DNA from: Oscillatoria sp. Prado101
GTDB taxonomy: Bacteria; Cyanobacteriota; Cyanobacteriia; Cyanobacteriales; Oscillatoriaceae
Reading direction: 5' to 3'
Length of the DNA stretch: 7,671 nt
NCBI GenBank assembly: GCA_025454445.1
Contig: JALOOK010000214.1
Location: forward strand, 1 to 7,671
This document shows, piece after piece, positions 5,284 to 7,671 of this stretch. Position 1 is the stretch's first letter. The number at the start of each line of letters is the position of its first letter. The translations under genes were made by a program, and so were the position numbers. The notes under the pieces are model-generated. The model was not told the origin of the DNA and ran no database searches. It saw only the letters and a list, made by a program, of their open reading frames with translations.

Positions 5284-6018
5284 CTACTGCGCCGCAGCCA
5301 CACTACCAATGAAAGGTGCTTCCGCGATTGCCTCCAGCCCTACTGACTTGAGCAGCTGCTCCCATTCCTTTGGAGAGGAATTTCGCAACTGAGCCACCAG
5401 TGCCAGCGTCTCGTTCCACACCTTGGCCTTGGCATATATTTTGGCCTGCTCCAAGAGGGGTAATTTCTCAAGCTCGCTCTTCACGGCGTCACTCAGTTCA
5501 GTGCGCTGTAGCAGTCCCCTGACATAAATATCACCGCTTCTTTCTTGCGCATTGCAAATTATCGAGAAGCTCCAAGTATAGTCCTTGCCAGTTTTCAGAT
5601 CGGCGCTTTCCGGCATGCTCACTTTCAATATTCCCGCCTCGCCCGTCAGTTTAACTGTTTCCAGATATACGTCTTTCCCTTGGTCGTCGCTCACAGAAAA
5701 TTCGGCTTCCTTGACATTCGTTTTGGGCACATACACAAACAGTGTCGGGTTGGCCGACACCGTTGTCCCCACATTGTTGACCGGCATCAGCGCCGTCAGG
5801 GGGGTTGCCTCCTGCTCCACACAGCTGTCCCCTCTCACACCTCCGCCGGCTGTTCGCTCCGGTGCCCCCCGATCAGCAGCCGGCGGGAATTCCAGACTGA
5901 TTCTCCCGTCTATCTGCCGGGAGGGCAGCTGCGGTGGCACGCTCGCCTGACTTATAAGCGCCGGCGACAGCACGCCGGCAAGTATTCCCATAGACTGAAG
6001 AGATTTTAGCCAAACCAT
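5284..6018 (-). CDS. DUF928 domain secreted protein
   Basis: The protein has 244 residues. The N-terminus is a signal peptide (charged start with Lys5, hydrophobic 8-22, SQAS near the expected cleavage). The DUF928 hallmarks follow: FPP (44-46), RGAPERTAGGGVRG (50-63), then LTALMPVNNVGTTVSANPTL and LFVYVPKT. A beta-sandwich-like region, a single late Cys (IICNAQERSG) and a helical C-terminal third (LLEQAKIYAKAKVWNETLALV) complete it. The function of DUF928 is not known. The family is largely cyanobacterial and often sits beside CHASE2 or CHAT genes. Export puts it on the same side of the membrane as the CHASE2 sensor encoded 23 bases downstream, so it might supply or modulate the sensed signal (inference). 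AAGGAG lies 11 bases before the ATG, and this is the first gene of the cluster. Confidence 0.88.
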   Translation of the reverse strand: MVWLKSLQSMGILAGVLSPALISQASVPPQLPSRQIDGRISLEFPPAADRGAPERTAGGGVRGDSCVEQEATPLTALMPVNNVGTTVSANPTLFVYVPKTNVKEAEFSVSDDQGKDVYLETVKLTGEAGILKVSMPESADLKTGKDYTWSFSIICNAQERSGDIYVRGLLQRTELSDAVKSELEKLPLLEQAKIYAKAKVWNETLALVAQLRNSSPKEWEQLLKSVGLEAIAEAPFIGSVAAAQ

Positions 6019-6029
6019 AATAGGTATAT

Positions 6030-6035
6030 CTCCTT
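6030..6035 (-). promoter_or_regulatory. Shine-Dalgarno of the DUF928 gene
   Basis: Read on the minus strand, AAGGAG is followed by an A/T-rich spacer of 11 bases and the ATG at 6018. It supports that start and makes this the best ribosome binding site of the minus-strand cluster. No convincing -35/-10 pair was found upstream; TTATAC near 6133-6138 (minus) is the nearest -10-like hexamer. Confidence 0.55.
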
Positions 6036-6337
6036 TTAGTCAATTCTAGGCTACCTGCTGGGAACGCAACCCTCGCACTGGACAAGGGAGCGGGCAGCGC
6101 GGCTCTAGGCACTAGCGCCTCTGCCGTTAGAGGTATAAGGCTTCACACTTCGTTCCTTACCTCAGATAGAAGCGTTCCGTGTGTTCAGTCTACTCCAACT
6201 CTGCCTTGCCGGTAAATAGCTTCCCCCTCCTGCCCCAAAAAATGTCTGCAAGCCTGAGGGCGAGAGTCAGATTGCCCTCATGTCCCTAGAGATAAGCTAT
6301 GGCGCATAGAATTTGTACGCTTACATCTCTATCCTCT

Positions 6338-6386
6338 CGTTCCCAGCCTGGCAGCTGGGAACGCTGTCCTGGAGGCTCTGCCTCCA
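6338..6386 (+). repeat. Double-hairpin palindromic repeat, copy 1
   Basis: CGTTCCCAGC (6338-6347) pairs with GCTGGGAACG (6354-6363) around CTGGCA. After six bases TGGAGGC (6370-6376) pairs with GCCTCCA (6380-6386) around TCT. The same two hairpins recur at 7037-7083 in the opposite order, as expected for an inverted copy of one element. From memory, CGTTCCCAG/CTGGGAACG palindromes with an adjacent GGAGGC hairpin are frequent in intergenic DNA of filamentous cyanobacteria. Confidence 0.75.
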
Positions 6387-6632
6387 AAGGGCTTTCCAGG
6401 AAGATTAAAAGCCTAACAGCTTATTTTCCGCTCGTTACCTCACAGCTGGCCATCTCTCAAAAAATAGGTTATCATACCCGCCCACCGCCACTCCCACAAT
6501 CCCTTTTTAGAGGTTAAACTCGCTAAAATCCTGGCCCTACAGTGATTTTGACGGCAGTTCAAAAAATCTTAATTTATATTAAGAAACCTAAAAGGCGAGA
6601 ACTTTTTCAATAAGGAAATCTGAAATCGCGGC

Positions 6633-6661
6633 TTGACGTTATAGCAGCAGCCATATTAATT
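6633..6661 (+). promoter_or_regulatory. Weak candidate promoter upstream of the RTX remnant
   Basis: TTGACG at 6633-6638 is a near-consensus -35 box. A/T-rich CATATTAATT lies downstream, but the best -10 hexamers give a spacer of 15 (TATTAA) or 17 (TTAATT) with imperfect match. It could be the surviving promoter of the decayed gene that follows. Confidence 0.25.
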
Positions 6662-6695
6662 AGGACACTAATGGCACCGCTCCTGGGGCAGCGGC

Positions 6696-7019
6696 TTGCA
6701 GGGGCATTGGGCATGGGAGAATCAATCCCAAATCCTTGCATCCCAAATCCTTGCATCCAAAATCCCCCCCAAACCCTTGGGCAGCGACACCCTGACCGGC
6801 AAACAAGGCAACAATGAATTTATCTTGACATCAGGAAAAAGATGTGATATAATAATACCCTTCCAAGATGGCGCGGATTTTCTGGCACTAGCCGACGGTT
6901 TGACGTTCCAGCAGCTGTCGGTTTCCGCCGCTGCGGGCGAGACTGCAATCAGTGTTGCCGGCACTGGGGAACTGCTGGCTTCGTTTTTCGGGGTCAGCGC
7001 TCAGCTTTTCGGCTTTTAA
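6696..7019 (+). pseudogene. Remnant of a cyanobacterial RTX-type (hemolysin-like calcium-binding) protein, C-terminal end
   Basis: From about nt 6781 to the TAA at 7017-7019 the frame reads GSDTLTGKQGNNEFIL, then FQDGADFLALADGLTFQQLSVS and ISVAGTGELLASFFGVSAQL. This matches the C-terminal end I know from cyanobacterial proteins with hemolysin-type repeats, where a last GGxGxDxxx nonapeptide is followed by a D-F-x-x-G-x-D block and a terminal beta unit. Only one nonapeptide is left, and it has lost calcium positions (GGQGND has become GKQGNN). There is no good start: the frame opens with TTG at 6696 inside a stretch carrying a 15-base tandem repeat (translated SQILA twice) unlike the family. 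It is best read as the tail of a once long exported protein, decayed to about 80 recognisable residues. The short frame could still be expressed, but no ribosome binding site supports it. Confidence 0.65.
6725..6769 (+). repeat. 15-base tandem repeat, two perfect units plus a decayed third
   Basis: ATCCCAAATCCTTGC occurs at 6725-6739 and again at 6740-6754; 6755-6769 begins ATCCAAAATCC and then decays into a C run. The unit length is a multiple of three, so it keeps the reading frame of the overlapping RTX remnant and adds a five-residue repeat there. Slippage is the likely origin. Confidence 0.75.
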
Positions 7020-7036
7020 CCTGCTTTTTACTTGAA

Positions 7037-7083
7037 AGGAGGCTATGCCTCCTGATCGCGTTCCCAGGCTCTGCCTGGGAACG
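7037..7083 (-). repeat. Double-hairpin palindromic repeat, copy 2 (inverted)
   Basis: AGGAGGC (7037-7043) pairs with GCCTCCT (7047-7053) around TAT. Five bases later CGTTCCCAGGC (7059-7069) pairs perfectly with GCCTGGGAACG (7073-7083) around TCT. Read on the minus strand the order and sequences match the element at 6338-6386, including the TCTCGTTCCCAG flank. The two copies bracket the RTX remnant as inverted repeats about 650 bases apart. Confidence 0.78.
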
Positions 7084-7148
7084 AGATATCGATATGGATA
7101 GTGTAAATTAAATGCCCCATAGCTTAGCCTGAGCGGGGTTGAGTGTGG

Positions 7149-7182
7149 CAGAAACCCGTATTCTTAAAGATCCGGGTTTCTG
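7149..7182. repeat. Inverted repeat upstream of the aldehyde dehydrogenase
   Basis: CAGAAACCCG (7149-7158) pairs perfectly with CGGGTTTCTG (7173-7182) across a 14-base A/T-rich loop. AGAAACCC/GGGTTTCT palindromes are, from memory, another common dispersed repeat in cyanobacterial intergenic DNA. It lies 72 bases before the GTG start, so it is either in the leader or upstream of the promoter. No T-run follows, so it is not a canonical terminator. Confidence 0.65.
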
Positions 7183-7254
7183 GAGGGCACTTCACCCAAC
7201 TGAAAACCGCTAGATAAAGGCCAGAATATTTAAACAGTTTGCGGAGAGATAGCC

Positions 7255-7671
7255 GTGACCGTCCCCAATCGTTTACAAAACTACATTAATGGAAAGTGGT
7301 GCGCCTCCAGCGCCAAAGACTGCTTGGATGTTGTCAACCCCGCTACGGCTGAGGTGCTGGCACAGGTGCCCCTATCACCGGCAGCTGAGGTAGAGATTGC
7401 CGCACAAGCGGCGGCAAAAGCCTTTCCCGGCTGGCGGCAAACTCCCCCAGCAGATCGGGTGCAATATTTGTTCAAACTCAAAAATCTATTAGAAGAACAC
7501 TTTGAGGATTTAGCCCGCACTATTACCCTGGAATGCGGCAAGACGCTAGCTGAATCTAAGGGAGAGATGCGTCGGGCGATTGAGAATGTAGAAGTCGCCT
7601 GCGGCATTCCCATGCTGATGCAAGGGCGGAATTTGGAAGATGTGGCTCGCGGCATTGACGAAATGACAGTC
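7255..7671 (+). CDS. mmsA: Aldehyde dehydrogenase, MmsA-type (CoA-acylating methylmalonate-semialdehyde dehydrogenase), 3' partial
   Basis: The first 139 codons are present and the gene runs off the window. The GTG at 7255 is preceded by GGAGAG (7243-7248) with six bases of spacing, and an in-frame TAA at 7231 leaves little alternative. The sequence is the N-terminal half of the aldehyde dehydrogenase cofactor domain: NYINGKW, VVNPATAEVLAQVP, AFPGWRQTPPADRVQYLFKL and TLECGKTLAES. The block GEMRRAIENVEVACGIPMLMQG matches the MmsA subfamily (IENVEFA-G-P-LM-G), not the betaine or succinate-semialdehyde branches. MmsA enzymes oxidise malonate- or methylmalonate-semialdehyde with NAD and CoA in the cytoplasm, in valine, beta-alanine or inositol breakdown. 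The catalytic Cys and Glu lie beyond the window, so the exact substrate is inferred. It faces away from the minus-strand cluster and is probably a separate transcription unit. Confidence 0.87.
   Translation, partial: MTVPNRLQNYINGKWCASSAKDCLDVVNPATAEVLAQVPLSPAAEVEIAAQAAAKAFPGWRQTPPADRVQYLFKLKNLLEEHFEDLARTITLECGKTLAESKGEMRRAIENVEVACGIPMLMQGRNLEDVARGIDEMTV

Larger units (their letters stand above)
6036..6670. other. Long intergenic region without a supportable gene
   Basis: About 635 bases carry no open frame with codon use or domain similarity worth calling; a 72-codon plus frame at 6299-6517 runs through a palindromic repeat and looks like chance. The region must hold the promoter of the divergent minus-strand cluster. 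It also contains an inverted repeat TGAGGGC/GCCCTCA (6255-6261 and 6274-6280), a double-hairpin repeat (6338-6386) and an A/T-rich hairpin TCTTAAT/ATTAAGA (6567-6573 and 6578-6584). I see no tRNA, riboswitch or CRISPR pattern. Confidence 0.5.

Noticed and set aside
5545..6009. Plus-strand frames opposite the DUF928 gene
   Set aside because: No domain similarity; the minus-strand DUF928 motifs are unmistakable.
5873..6112. Minus-strand frame overlapping the start of the DUF928 gene
   Set aside because: Different frame from DUF928, no motif, and the DUF928 gene has its own signal peptide and ribosome binding site.
6299..6517. Plus-strand open frame of 72 codons
   Set aside because: It runs through the double-hairpin repeat, has no ribosome binding site and low-complexity translation.
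6036..6670. tRNA, riboswitch or CRISPR array in the long gap
   Set aside because: No cloverleaf with T-loop signature, no known aptamer core and no regularly spaced direct repeats were seen.
7281..7655. Minus-strand open frame of 124 codons
   Set aside because: Opposite a clear aldehyde dehydrogenase; Ser/Arg/Ala-rich translation typical of a shadow.

Overview
The window reads as two unrelated pieces of bacterial DNA joined near positions 1147-1235. The left piece (1 to about 1150, plus strand, GC-rich) holds the 3' part of a DsbA-like/cyclophilin fusion gene, a clear intrinsic terminator, and the first 50 or so codons of a PlsC-type acyltransferase. From family memory these proteins look most like those of Chloroflexi (Anaerolineae). 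The acyltransferase stops abruptly at a very A/T-rich tract.

The right piece (about 1236-7671) looks cyanobacterial, probably filamentous: a DUF928 protein beside a CHASE2 cyclase, a C-terminal remnant of a cyanobacterial RTX-type protein, and short palindromes of a kind common between cyanobacterial genes. The join is either an assembly chimera from a mat or bloom community or a real transfer junction. The sequence alone cannot decide.

Layout of the right piece: a cluster of nested palindromes (1275-1350), then four minus-strand genes transcribed from 6018 down to 1366 with gaps of 23, 45 and 91 bases. In transcription order these are a secreted DUF928 protein, a membrane CHASE2 class III nucleotide cyclase with an extra C-terminal domain, a metallo-beta-lactamase-fold hydrolase, and a soluble cyclic-nucleotide-binding protein with a HAMP-like helical tail and no DNA-binding domain. 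Then come about 650 bases without a gene, a decayed RTX-type fragment (about 6696-7019) bracketed by two inverted copies of a double-hairpin element, another inverted repeat, and the start of a MmsA-type aldehyde dehydrogenase that runs off the right end.

The most interesting part is the four-gene minus-strand cluster. It could be a self-contained cyclic-nucleotide circuit: an envelope-sensing synthase (CHASE2 cyclase), a candidate hydrolase (MBL protein) and a candidate receptor (CNB protein). The cyclase keeps its metal and transition-state residues but has Glu where adenylate cyclases carry their purine-selecting Lys, so the messenger may be cGMP rather than cAMP. The circuit and the messenger are inferences from gene order and residues.
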